The translations under genes were made by a program, and so were the position numbers. The notes under the pieces were generated by a model. The model had not been told where the DNA came from, ran no database searches, and saw nothing but the letters and a program-made list of their open reading frames with translations. 64,000 nt of DNA, taken from contig VBOW01000016.1 of the NCBI GenBank assembly GCA_005893275.1, positions 1-64,000 of the forward strand. The letters are read 5' to 3'. This DNA comes from Candidatus Eisenbacteria bacterium (GTDB taxonomy: Bacteria; Eisenbacteria; RBG-16-71-46; SZUA-252). Below, one piece after another: positions 55,080 through 62,725 of this stretch (its first letter is position 1; each line of letters opens with the position of its first letter).

Positions 55080-55448
55080 GGGTCAGTGGCTATCGGGTTC
55101 GATGCGCCGAGATGCAGGCCGGGGGCCGTGTACGCTCCAGAGCGCGATCCATGCGCAGCCGGCCTAGGAAAAGAACGGACCGCAAACTCACCGTAACACT
55201 ACGTACATTGTGAAGGTCCCCCCCAGCCGTTGCAAGCCTTGATATTGCCAGGCCTTGATATTGCTAGATGTACCTCACGATGACCGGCTGCCGGTTCGAG
55301 GCCGGGACCTATCGGCCTCTCCAAGTAACGGCGGCTTCATCCGTCAGCGGGGTCAAGGGGCTCCGGGACGTGGAGCTGTGATTGTAACAATTGGGGTTCG
55401 ACGCGTTCGCCTAGGTTCACACCGCAAGGCGCAACAGGGAGTCGATCC
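55080..55448. other. Divergent region with a 13-bp direct repeat
   Basis: A 369-bp gap between the degenerate kinase and the YtxH-like gene. GCCTTGATATTGC occurs twice, 16 bp apart (55236-55248, 55252-55264). An ATTGTAACAATT near-palindrome sits at 55381-55392, about 55 bp before the YtxH start. No ORF is supported. Confidence 0.45.
55236..55264. repeat. 13-bp tandem direct repeat, 16-bp period
   Basis: Two exact copies of GCCTTGATATTGC start 16 bp apart in a divergent promoter region. The spacing, about one and a half helical turns, is compatible with but not proof of a DNA-binding protein site. Confidence 0.45.
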
Positions 55449-55769
55449 ATGGAAGTGTATCCCAACATCAACGAGGACGGGCGCGACGCGACGAACATCG
55501 CGCCCTTCGTTCTCGGGGTCGTGGTGGGAGCCGGAATCGCCTTGCTCTTGGCGCCCGCCCTGGGGAGAGACACGCGACGGCGTGTCGGCTCCACGGTTCG
55601 CCGCTGGAGCGACGGGGCTCGCCAGGCGGTGAAGCGGACACGGGACAGTCTGAACGAGCTCAAGAAGGATGCGCGGTCGGCGATCGACACGGGACGCGAG
55701 GAGTACCTGCGCAGCCGAATGACCCAAGAGGACCAGGGCGCGCGTACCTCTCACTCGCCGGGCCCCTGA
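55449..55769 (+). CDS. YtxH-domain small membrane protein
   Basis: Predicted 106 residues, ATG after GGGAG. An N-terminal glycine-rich membrane helix (APFVLGVVVGAGIALLLAP) is followed by a basic coiled region (TRRRVGSTVRRWSDGARQAV, RDSLNELKKDARSAID). This is the YtxH general-stress type fold. Function in the family is poorly known; it is linked to osmotic or envelope stress in firmicutes. The DUF948-like gene 4.3 kb away could be a functional partner. Confidence 0.8.
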   Translation: MEVYPNINEDGRDATNIAPFVLGVVVGAGIALLLAPALGRDTRRRVGSTVRRWSDGARQAVKRTRDSLNELKKDARSAIDTGREEYLRSRMTQEDQGARTSHSPGP

Positions 55770-55966
55770 ATGCGGCCGGCATTGCGATGCTGCGAGCCAC
55801 CCGGGGAGGGGCAGGGTCGCTCTTGTGACCGGCCCAAGAGAGGCGCCGGTCCGGGAAGGCGAGGGTTCCGACTCCCCTGCCCCCACCGTCGACCGCCGGC
55901 GTGGGCCATATGGAGGAGACCCCGGCCGTCGCAGGCGCGGGGGCGCCTCGCGCTGGCCCTCTGCGG

Positions 55967-56602
55967 TCAAGCTCGGTGAGAATGGCGACCGGATGGCGGG
56001 TGATCACGCGGCTCGCGGGGATCCGCAGAGTTGCCCGTCCCCGGTCGCCGATTTTTTGAGCCTCGCCCGCCCCAGCCCTCCGGCTGGGCGAGGGACTCCC
56101 TTCCGGACTCTGCCTTGACCTGGGGATCATGCTCCTTGATGAGCAGCCAGTTCTTCCCGCCGCTCTTGTCGGCCCGACCGCGGATCCTGATCAGGGCCCA
56201 CCTCCCGCCGAGCTTCTCGCCGCGGAGGTCGAAGACGAGGTGCCCGCGCTTGAGCCCCTCGTGCGGGTCGCCCACCGGCGTCCACGCACCGCGATCCCAG
56301 ATGTGCACGGATCCGGCGCCGTATTGCCCCTTCGGAATCGTCCCCTCGAAGGAGCCGTATTCGAGCGGATGGTCCTCCACCTGAACGGCGAGCCGCTTTT
56401 CCCCCGGATCGAGGCTCGGGCCCTTGGGGACAGCCCAACTCTTCAGCACACCGTCCAATTCCAGGCGGAAATCGTAATGCAGCCGGGACGCCTCGTGCTT
56501 CTGGATGACGAACAGAGGCCTTGGTGAGGGCCTGGCGGAGCCGCCGCGTGGTTCCGGTGTGAGGCGGAAATCCCGCTTGCGCCGGTAGGCACCGAGCGAC
56601 AC
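55967..56602 (-). CDS. Stand-alone LigD-type 3'-phosphoesterase
   Basis: Predicted 211 residues from a GTG at 56602. It matches the PE domain of bacterial NHEJ ligase D. The conserved core is LFVIQKHEASRLHYDFRLEL, followed by LKSWAVPKGPS and VQVEDHPLEYGSFEGTIPKG, with the metal-site His/Asp in these segments, then GAGSVHIWDRG. The PE domain trims 3' phosphates and ribonucleotides from DNA ends. Here it has no ligase or polymerase attached, and none is in the window, nor is Ku. The C-terminal 45 residues are a basic Pro/Gly/Arg tail. Stand-alone PE proteins are known. It is probably monocistronic. Confidence 0.88.
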   Translation of the reverse strand: MSLGAYRRKRDFRLTPEPRGGSARPSPRPLFVIQKHEASRLHYDFRLELDGVLKSWAVPKGPSLDPGEKRLAVQVEDHPLEYGSFEGTIPKGQYGAGSVHIWDRGAWTPVGDPHEGLKRGHLVFDLRGEKLGGRWALIRIRGRADKSGGKNWLLIKEHDPQVKAESGRESLAQPEGWGGRGSKNRRPGTGNSADPREPRDHPPSGRHSHRA

Positions 56603-57044
56603 GGCCTAGGCGCTCTCTTTCTCGACCGACATGCGGCCTCGCATGGATCGGAACTCCATTCTCGGGAAACGGACAGGACCCTTCCGCGCCACGAGCAGAG
56701 GGCGCGCCAGCTCGGGTCGGTGCGGCGCTTCCGACCGAAATCAAGGGGGTTCGGGTCGCGCCCGGGACGTTCGCCCGCCTCGCGCCGGGAAGTAATTACA
56801 AGTCGAGGCTCCCTTTTCTTCATGGTCCGGGCGGGAGCACGCGTCGGTGAGCCCGCATGCTGTCAAGCTCCGGCGCACGCGCCGCCCGCAATTCTCGATG
56901 CGCTCGAGGATTAAGGGAGACCCCAGACAAACTCCGTAATCTCCTGGCATGAGACTTGTTGGGGCAAGTGGGTTTTAGGTGGAGGTCTGTGCCTATCGTT
57001 CTCGGCCCCGCAGAATGCACCGGCCCGCCTTGAGGGGAACGCCC
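56603..57044. other. Intergenic region with a possible sigma-54 promoter
   Basis: A 442-bp divergent gap. TGGCATGAGACTTGTT at 56945-56960 resembles the -24/-12 class (TGGCAC-N5-TTGC) except that the -12 GC is GT. It is about 85 bp upstream of the CBS-domain start. The palindrome GTAATTAC lies at about 56794-56801. Nothing else is supported. Confidence 0.35.
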
Positions 57045-57434
57045 ATGACCGCTCGTGAGCTTATGAAACGCAAATTCGAAGTCATCCACGCAGACGCATC
57101 GCTCGAGGAGGTCGCTCGCAAGATGGAATCCAGCGGCATCGATCCCCTACCGGTGTGCAAGGACGGGCTCCTGGTCGGTCTGATCAGCCACCGGGAAATC
57201 GCGGTGCGGGCCGCCCCTGAGAGGCGTCGCACCGAGCCCATCCGGGTTTCCGACCTGATCGCGCCCGATATCCTGTTCTGCTTTGAGACCACCGAGGTGA
57301 CCGAGGCGGCGAAGTTGATGAAGGAAAATCGAGTTCCGCTGCTGCCCGTGCTCAGCCGGAGCAAGAGGGTGGTGGGTGTCCTGGCCCTCAAGGACATTCC
57401 CGGCGAACGCAACGCCCCCCAGCATCGGTTCTAA
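57045..57434 (+). CDS. Two-CBS-domain small protein
   Basis: Predicted 129 residues; ATG at 57045 after AGGGGAA is preferred over a start at 56979. Two CBS motifs are complete: MTARELMKRKFEVIHADASL with DGLLVGLISHREIA, then VSDLIAPDILFCFETTEVTE with RVVGVLALKDIP. CBS pairs bind adenosine nucleotides. As a free-standing protein it may sense energy state and act on an unlinked partner. It is convergent with the fatty-acid-hydroxylase-like gene and separated from other genes. Confidence 0.93.
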   Translation: MTARELMKRKFEVIHADASLEEVARKMESSGIDPLPVCKDGLLVGLISHREIAVRAAPERRRTEPIRVSDLIAPDILFCFETTEVTEAAKLMKENRVPLLPVLSRSKRVVGVLALKDIPGERNAPQHRF

Positions 57435-57508
57435 GATTCTCTAGTTCAGAATGAGTCCCACACGGCGCCGGCCCACACCGCGCCGGCCCACCCGGCCGCG
57501 CGTGCGCT

Positions 57509-58216
57509 TCAGCGGTCCTGCGCGCGCTTCCCGAAGTGGCTGTGCCGGCGCGCCACCATGCGCGCCGATGGAGGCGTCGGGACCGGGGCCGGCATTTTTG
57601 TGACGAGGGTTCCCAGCAGGAGATCCGCGAGCGGGAGCAGCACATTGAGATTGCGGTTCATGTGGACGTGGTGAATGCGGTGGTGTCGCTTCAGGAACTG
57701 AAAGTATCTCGATCGTTCGATGAATTGGAGACGCGGCTTGTGCATGAAATAGTGAAGGCTCTCGTACCCGGCGTAGTAGGTCGCGAGGGTCACCCCGAAC
57801 GACACGAGAAACGCCGCGTAGGGCAGCCGGACACCCAGGGCCGCGAGCGCCCAGGCCGCCAGCACCCAGGGAGCGGTGTTGATCGCGATGAGGATGGGAC
57901 CTCCCCACCACTGGAAGTGAAGAGCTTCTTCCTGCTCTTCCTCCACCACGTGAAACGTATCGTCGAACTTGCATAACTGATGGTGAATGAGCGTATGCGT
58001 CGTGAAGCAGCCCTTCGGGAGCCAAGGACGGTGCAGCCAATAGCGATGAAACGCCCACTCGAAAAAGCTGGATTGAACGACGGAGACGAGACAGCCGGTG
58101 AGAATCGCGATGGCGAACAAATGGAACCCTCGGGTGAGATGGGAACTGTTACCCGGACTATCGGCCCTGCTGGGGGGAAACTCAAACGATTTCGAGCATT
58201 TCTGAGGGCCGGGCAA
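57509..58216 (-). CDS. Fatty-acid hydroxylase/sterol-desaturase-like membrane protein
   Basis: Predicted 235 residues. The frame starts with a TTG; a downstream TTG at the first membrane helix is a possible alternative. Several membrane helices carry the His-rich di-iron motifs HRYWLH, HTLIHHQL, HYFMHK and RHHRIHHVHM. These place it in the fatty acid hydroxylase superfamily (PF04116), which hydroxylates or desaturates lipids or carotenoids using oxygen. The exact substrate cannot be told. The ends are soluble and basic. It is not part of a biosynthetic cluster. Confidence 0.82.
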   Translation of the reverse strand: MPGPQKCSKSFEFPPSRADSPGNSSHLTRGFHLFAIAILTGCLVSVVQSSFFEWAFHRYWLHRPWLPKGCFTTHTLIHHQLCKFDDTFHVVEEEQEEALHFQWWGGPILIAINTAPWVLAAWALAALGVRLPYAAFLVSFGVTLATYYAGYESLHYFMHKPRLQFIERSRYFQFLKRHHRIHHVHMNRNLNVLLPLADLLLGTLVTKMPAPVPTPPSARMVARRHSHFGKRAQDR

Positions 58217-58234
58217 AATGCGAGCCCGCGTGGC

Positions 58235-59395
58235 TCAACCTCGGGTCGCGATGGCCGTTGCGAGCCGTTCCACATCGGCGACTTCATTGTAGATCTGGGC
58301 GGAAAGCCGCACCCATAGCCTGCCACGCCATGCGTGGAGCTGTACCTCGATCCGGTCCTCGAAGAGGAGCGCGTCGCGAAGCCGGGCGGCGTCCTCCTTC
58401 GTGTGTCCCATGCGCTCGGGAAGAGGGACCGTTGCCATCGAGCCGATCATCGACTCGATTGGATCGAAGCTCGTCCGCAGGCGCTCGCTCAAGAGGCGCG
58501 CGCCCTCCCAGGCGAGGCGGTGGTTGTAGGATCGAACCGCTTCGATGCCCAACTCCCGCATGAATGCGATCCCCTCGGGGGCGGCGAGATAGGCGGAAGG
58601 GTCCCGGGTCCCGACCCAATCGAACTCGGTCGCGAACCCTCTCCCGAGACCCCAGGAGATTACCGTCGGATGAAGGCCCTCCTGAAGTCCGGGGGCCGCC
58701 CATAGAAACGCGCAGCTGCGGGGAGCGTAGGCCCACTTGTGGAGATTGCCCACGTACCAGTCCGCACCGATGGCCGGGAGGTCGAGGGGAAGCATGCCGG
58801 GCGCGTGGGCGCCGTCGATCAGGACGGCCACCCCCTTGTTGTGGCAACGCGCGACAATCTCCGTGATCGGCAGGACCAGCGCGCTCTCCGACGTGATGTG
58901 GTCGACGATGGCCAGGCGCGTCCGGGAGCCGATCGCCCGAAGCATGGACTCGATGAACGCGTTCGGGCCGTGCGACGGATCCGGCAGCTCGACCGTGCGC
59001 ACGAGCGCACGCCGCTCGTTCGCGTGGAACGCGACGGCATTCGCGATGGCCCCGTAGGCGTGGTCGGTGATGACGATCTCGTCCCCTTTCCCGAAGGGGA
59101 ACGAACGGAGCACCGCGTTGACCCCGGTCGTCGCGTTGTCCACGAAGACAAGATCGTTCCCGCGCGCCCCCAGAAACGCGGCCACCCGATCCGCGGCCGC
59201 CCGCATCCGCGGCTCAGCCGCTCGTGGCACGCCGACCGCCACCGCGGAGAGCTCGCGTAGAAGAAACCGCGAGGGCTGTTTTTCGATCTCGTCCCGGATG
59301 GCCTGCTGTGCCGCGAGCACCCGGCGCGGCGGCGCTCCGACCGTCCCGTGATTCAGGTACGTGATGTCGGGGTCCAGGGACCAGTGATCCGCCAT
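58235..59395 (-). CDS. Class V PLP aminotransferase (isopenicillin-N-epimerase-like)
   Basis: Predicted 386 residues from the ATG at 59395; a GTG at 59464 would extend the N-terminus by 23 residues. The fold is class V: DITYLNHGTVGAPPRRVL, VFVDNATTGVNAVLRSF, the cofactor aspartate motif VLIDGAHAPGM, and the PLP lysine in VGNLHKWAYAPR. The N-terminal LNHG and central DGAH motifs are those of the isopenicillin N epimerase/ergothioneine-lyase group. It may act as an epimerase, lyase or cysteine desulfurase-like enzyme. No pathway partner is adjacent. Confidence 0.9.
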   Translation of the reverse strand: MADHWSLDPDITYLNHGTVGAPPRRVLAAQQAIRDEIEKQPSRFLLRELSAVAVGVPRAAEPRMRAAADRVAAFLGARGNDLVFVDNATTGVNAVLRSFPFGKGDEIVITDHAYGAIANAVAFHANERRALVRTVELPDPSHGPNAFIESMLRAIGSRTRLAIVDHITSESALVLPITEIVARCHNKGVAVLIDGAHAPGMLPLDLPAIGADWYVGNLHKWAYAPRSCAFLWAAPGLQEGLHPTVISWGLGRGFATEFDWVGTRDPSAYLAAPEGIAFMRELGIEAVRSYNHRLAWEGARLLSERLRTSFDPIESMIGSMATVPLPERMGHTKEDAARLRDALLFEDRIEVQLHAWRGRLWVRLSAQIYNEVADVERLATAIATRG

Positions 59396-59536
59396 CGCAT
59401 GGCCGAACCGGGTCACGTCATGTACCGGGAGGTGGATGGAACCGGTCCCTCGGTGCGGCTGCACGGTCGATCGAGCGGGGTCTCAGGCCGCCGATTCTAG
59501 CAGCGGCGTCGACCGAAGTCGCGTATTCTCCCCGGC

Positions 59537-60883
59537 ATGCCATTCGCCTCGCTCGGGCTCTCGCCGCTCGTCGTCAAAGGGGTGCGGGCGGCGGGATACA
59601 TCGAGCCCACGCCGATTCAGAGCAAGGCCATCCCGATCATTCTCGAGGGCAAGGACGTGATCGGCGCGGCCCAAACCGGAACCGGAAAGACGGCCGCGTT
59701 CGTCCTCCCCATCCTGACGCGACTGCTCGGCGGCCCCCGGCGCCTCCGGGCGCTCGTGCTGACGCCGACGAGGGAGCTCGCGGCTCAGGTGGAAACGAAC
59801 GCGCGCGATTACGCGCGATTCACGGATCTTCGAGTCGGGGTCGTGTACGGCGGTGTTCCGATCCCGCCCCAGGAGAGGCTGCTGAAGCAGAGCGGTGTGG
59901 ACTTTCTCGTCGCCACGCCCGGGAGGCTCCTGGACCTTCACGACCGCCTCGCGCTCCGCCTCGACTACATCGAAGTGCTGGTGCTCGACGAGGCGGACCG
60001 GATGGTGGACATGGGCTTCGCCCCCGACCTGAAGCGGATCCTCCGCCTCATGCCCCGCGAACGCCAGACCCTCATGTTCTCCGCCACGATGCCGCCGGAC
60101 CTGAACCGGGTCGCGCAGGAGGCGCTCCGCCATCCGGCCCGCGTCGACCTGGCGCCGCCCACGAGGCCGGCCGCGGGAATCACGCAGGCGGTCTATCCGG
60201 TGCCGCGGCACTTGAAGACCGACCTCCTCGACTCCATGTTGTCGCGTTCAGAGCTGAGCAGCGTGATCGTGTTCGCGAGAACGAAGCACGGGGCCGACAA
60301 GCTCGCGAGGGACCTTCAACGTCGCGGCCATTCCGTGGCCACGCTCCACGGAAACCGGAGCCAGAGCCAGCGCGAGCGCGCCCTCGGAGACTTGAGGCGC
60401 GGGCGGGTGCAGGTCCTGGTCGCGACCGACATCGCATCCCGCGGCATCGACGTCGAGGGGATCACCCATGTCATCAACTACGACGTGCCGCACGCGCCCG
60501 AGGATTACGTTCACCGAATCGGACGGACGGGGCGCGTCGACGCGGTCGGGGATGCCTTCACGCTCATCGCGCCCGAGGAGCAGAAGCAGCTGACCGCGAT
60601 CGAGCGCTTCCTAGGGCGCTCCGTGCCTCGAGTGATCCTCCCCGATTTCGATTACAAGCGGCGTCCTGCAGAACGGAGACCCGCCCCCGCCCATCCACAC
60701 GGGCGAAACTCCCGGTCGGACGGTCCTCACCCAAGGGGGCGCCCGCATGGAGCCTCAGCAAGCGCGACCCAGACGCGTCCTCAGCCTGCGCCGCGGCCGA
60801 CCGGGGCTGAGCAGCGAACCAGCCATGGCAGACGGCCCAGGAAATCCCACGGGATGGATCGACGCAACCGGGGACGTATCTGA
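59537..60883 (+). CDS. DEAD-box RNA helicase, RhlE-like
   Basis: Predicted 448 residues. Complete DEAD-box set: Q motif (YIEPTPIQSKAI), Walker A AQTGTGKT (45-52), PTRELAAQV, ATPGRLLDL, VLDEADRMVDMGF, FSATMP, VIVFARTKHGADKLA, LVATDIASRGIDVEGITHVI, HRIGRTGR. After about residue 375 comes a basic, low-complexity Arg/Pro/His tail, common in RhlE-type helicases for RNA binding. It likely helps ribosome assembly or RNA turnover, often in cold or stress conditions. It is followed 32 bp later by a lipoprotein gene on the same strand. Confidence 0.95.
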   Translation: MPFASLGLSPLVVKGVRAAGYIEPTPIQSKAIPIILEGKDVIGAAQTGTGKTAAFVLPILTRLLGGPRRLRALVLTPTRELAAQVETNARDYARFTDLRVGVVYGGVPIPPQERLLKQSGVDFLVATPGRLLDLHDRLALRLDYIEVLVLDEADRMVDMGFAPDLKRILRLMPRERQTLMFSATMPPDLNRVAQEALRHPARVDLAPPTRPAAGITQAVYPVPRHLKTDLLDSMLSRSELSSVIVFARTKHGADKLARDLQRRGHSVATLHGNRSQSQRERALGDLRRGRVQVLVATDIASRGIDVEGITHVINYDVPHAPEDYVHRIGRTGRVDAVGDAFTLIAPEEQKQLTAIERFLGRSVPRVILPDFDYKRRPAERRPAPAHPHGRNSRSDGPHPRGRPHGASASATQTRPQPAPRPTGAEQRTSHGRRPRKSHGMDRRNRGRI

Positions 60884-60915
60884 ACCGGTCCGCCGGAAGA
60901 GAGGGGAGGATTGCC

Positions 60916-61443
60916 GTGCCACGAGATTGGGTCACCCGGACACTCAGCCTGCAGGCGGCTGCTCTTCTCACGCTGATGGGCATCACGAGCAGTTGCGCTT
61001 CCGAGAAACGGGAAGATCCCGCGCCTCTGAAATCGGCGATCGAGGCCCTGAACGCGCGATTCTCCGAAGCTTTTTCGCATCGGGATCCCGCCGCGATCGG
61101 ACAGCTCTACGCCGAGGACGCTCAGGCGCTCCCGCCGGGCGCCGCTCCGGTTGCGGGTCGGATCGCGATCCAGGAGCTTTGGAAAGAGGTGCTGGGTTCT
61201 CCGGTTGCGCGGGTTCAGCTGGAGACGGTCGAGGTCGACGGCAACCCGTCCACCGCGTGGGAGACCGGCCGCTACACCTTGATCGCAAAGGACGGGAGCA
61301 CCATGGACGCCGGAAAGTACATCGTCGTATGGAAGCACGATGATGCCGGTTGGAAAATCTACCGGGACATGTGGAGCTCCAACAGCCCACCCCAGGCGCC
61401 CGCGCCTGGAGGGCCGTCCGCGGAGCGTCCCGCCAAGCGTTGA
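60916..61443 (+). CDS. SnoaL-like/DUF4440 lipoprotein
   Basis: Predicted 175 residues from a GTG behind GGGAGGA. A signal peptide ends in the lipobox TLMGITSSCAS. The rest is a SnoaL-like NTF2 fold: IEALNARFSEAFSHRDPAAI, GQLYAEDAQALPPG, WETGRYTLIAKDGS, GKYIVVWKHDDAGWKIYRDM. NTF2-like lipoproteins include enzymes and binding proteins; the active role cannot be told. The C-terminus is Pro/Ala-rich. It probably shares a transcript with the helicase upstream. Confidence 0.85.
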   Translation: MPRDWVTRTLSLQAAALLTLMGITSSCASEKREDPAPLKSAIEALNARFSEAFSHRDPAAIGQLYAEDAQALPPGAAPVAGRIAIQELWKEVLGSPVARVQLETVEVDGNPSTAWETGRYTLIAKDGSTMDAGKYIVVWKHDDAGWKIYRDMWSSNSPPQAPAPGGPSAERPAKR

Positions 61444-61465
61444 GCGTGACCAGAGCCTTCGTGTC

Positions 61466-62725
61466 TCAGCCGCACCGGTCGGGTTTCAGGGCCGCGATCT
61501 CGACCGTCGGCGCATGTCCAGAGACGATATCGGCAACGAGCTTCCCCGTGATCGGCCCCATGCTGACGCCCATCATGGCGTGGCCCGCGGCCACGATCAG
61601 GTTTCGCCACCGTCGCGTACGCCCGATATAGGGGAGGCCGTCCGGCGTGCACGGACGGAGCCCGCACCACGGCCGGCAGGGAACGAAGTCTTCGGGCAGA
61701 AACGCGGGAAGGTATCTCGAGAGCGAGCGGGTCATGCCGCGAATACGCGGCGGATTGATTCGAAGATCGTAGCCCGCCAGCTCCATGGTCCCCCCGACAC
61801 GGAGCGACGATCCCATCGGCGTGACCGCCACCCTCGCCTCTTGCAGGATGAAGGAGCGCTGCGGCAGCTGGCGGGGCGAGTCCAGGGTCAGGCTGTAGCC
61901 CTTGCCCGGCTGCATCGGGATTCCCAAGCCTAGCTCGCGCGCGAGAAGGGGCGTCCAGGCGCCGGCCGACAGAACGAACTCGTCCCCCCCGATATCGCCC
62001 GCCTCGGTAACCGCGGCGTTCAGGGCGTCGCCTCGGCGCCGCCAGCCGCGCACCTCCGCCTTCCATAGGAAGGTGCCGCCCCGCTCCGCGACCAGTCGCG
62101 TCAGCATCGCCGCCAACCGCTGAGGCACGAGGTGGGCGTCGAGGGGATAGAAGACCCCGCCGAGGACGTCGAACGTGACTCCGGGTTCGAGCGCTGCGAT
62201 CTCCCCAGCGCCGAGCACCTCGGCGGGCATGCCGAGCTCGCGCGATCTCGAAGCGAGCTCGGTCTCCTCCTCAAGCCCGCCCCGCGAGCGGACCAGCACG
62301 AGCAGGCCCTGGCACCGGAGCCCGAACTCGTTGTCGCTGCGCCCGGCCAGATCCTCGTAGAGCGAGCGGCTGGCCAGGTTCAGATCGCGCAGAAGCGGCC
62401 CCGCGCGGTGCGCACGGCTCCTTCTGGACGCGCGCCAGAATCGAACCCCCCATGCAACCAGACCCGGATCGAGGCGGGGATGAACGTAGAACGGGCTCTC
62501 CGGATCCCACATCCACTGGAGCGCCTTCCGCACCATCCCGGGAGCGGCCAACGGCAGGAAGTGGCTCGGGGAGATGAAGCCGGCGTTCCCGAGCGAGCAG
62601 CAGTCATGCTCAGGCGCTCCGCGCTCGAGAATCGTCACCCGGTGACCCTGGCCGAGCAGGTAGTAGGCCGAGGAGAGACCGATGATGCCGGCGCCGCAAA
62701 TCACCACGTTCCGTCCGCGCGTCAT
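61466..62725 (-). CDS. DadA-like FAD-dependent amino-acid oxidoreductase
   Basis: Predicted 419 residues; ATG overlaps the stop of the upstream membrane-protein gene (ATGA). The FAD dinucleotide motif is VVICGAGIIGLSSAYYL (GxGxxG). The DadA-type loops follow (SLGNAGFISPSHFLPL, LVPQRLAAMLTRL, FVLSAGAWTPLLARELGL, MQPGKGYSLTL). The C-terminal signature is LIVAAGHAMMGVSMGPITGK. It probably oxidises D-amino acids (or sarcosine/proline-like substrates) at the inner membrane with electrons passed to quinone. The coupling to the LMF1-like gene is unexplained. Confidence 0.92.
   Translation of the reverse strand: MTRGRNVVICGAGIIGLSSAYYLLGQGHRVTILERGAPEHDCCSLGNAGFISPSHFLPLAAPGMVRKALQWMWDPESPFYVHPRLDPGLVAWGVRFWRASRRSRAHRAGPLLRDLNLASRSLYEDLAGRSDNEFGLRCQGLLVLVRSRGGLEEETELASRSRELGMPAEVLGAGEIAALEPGVTFDVLGGVFYPLDAHLVPQRLAAMLTRLVAERGGTFLWKAEVRGWRRRGDALNAAVTEAGDIGGDEFVLSAGAWTPLLARELGLGIPMQPGKGYSLTLDSPRQLPQRSFILQEARVAVTPMGSSLRVGGTMELAGYDLRINPPRIRGMTRSLSRYLPAFLPEDFVPCRPWCGLRPCTPDGLPYIGRTRRWRNLIVAAGHAMMGVSMGPITGKLVADIVSGHAPTVEIAALKPDRCG

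Noticed and set aside
56945-56960. Firm call of a sigma-54 promoter upstream of the CBS gene
   Set aside because: The invariant -12 GC is GT, so it is kept only as a low-confidence candidate.
57466-57491. Direct repeat CGCCGGCCCAC with 15-bp period after the CBS gene
   Set aside because: GC-rich low-complexity sequence in a convergent gap; no hairpin or regulatory logic.
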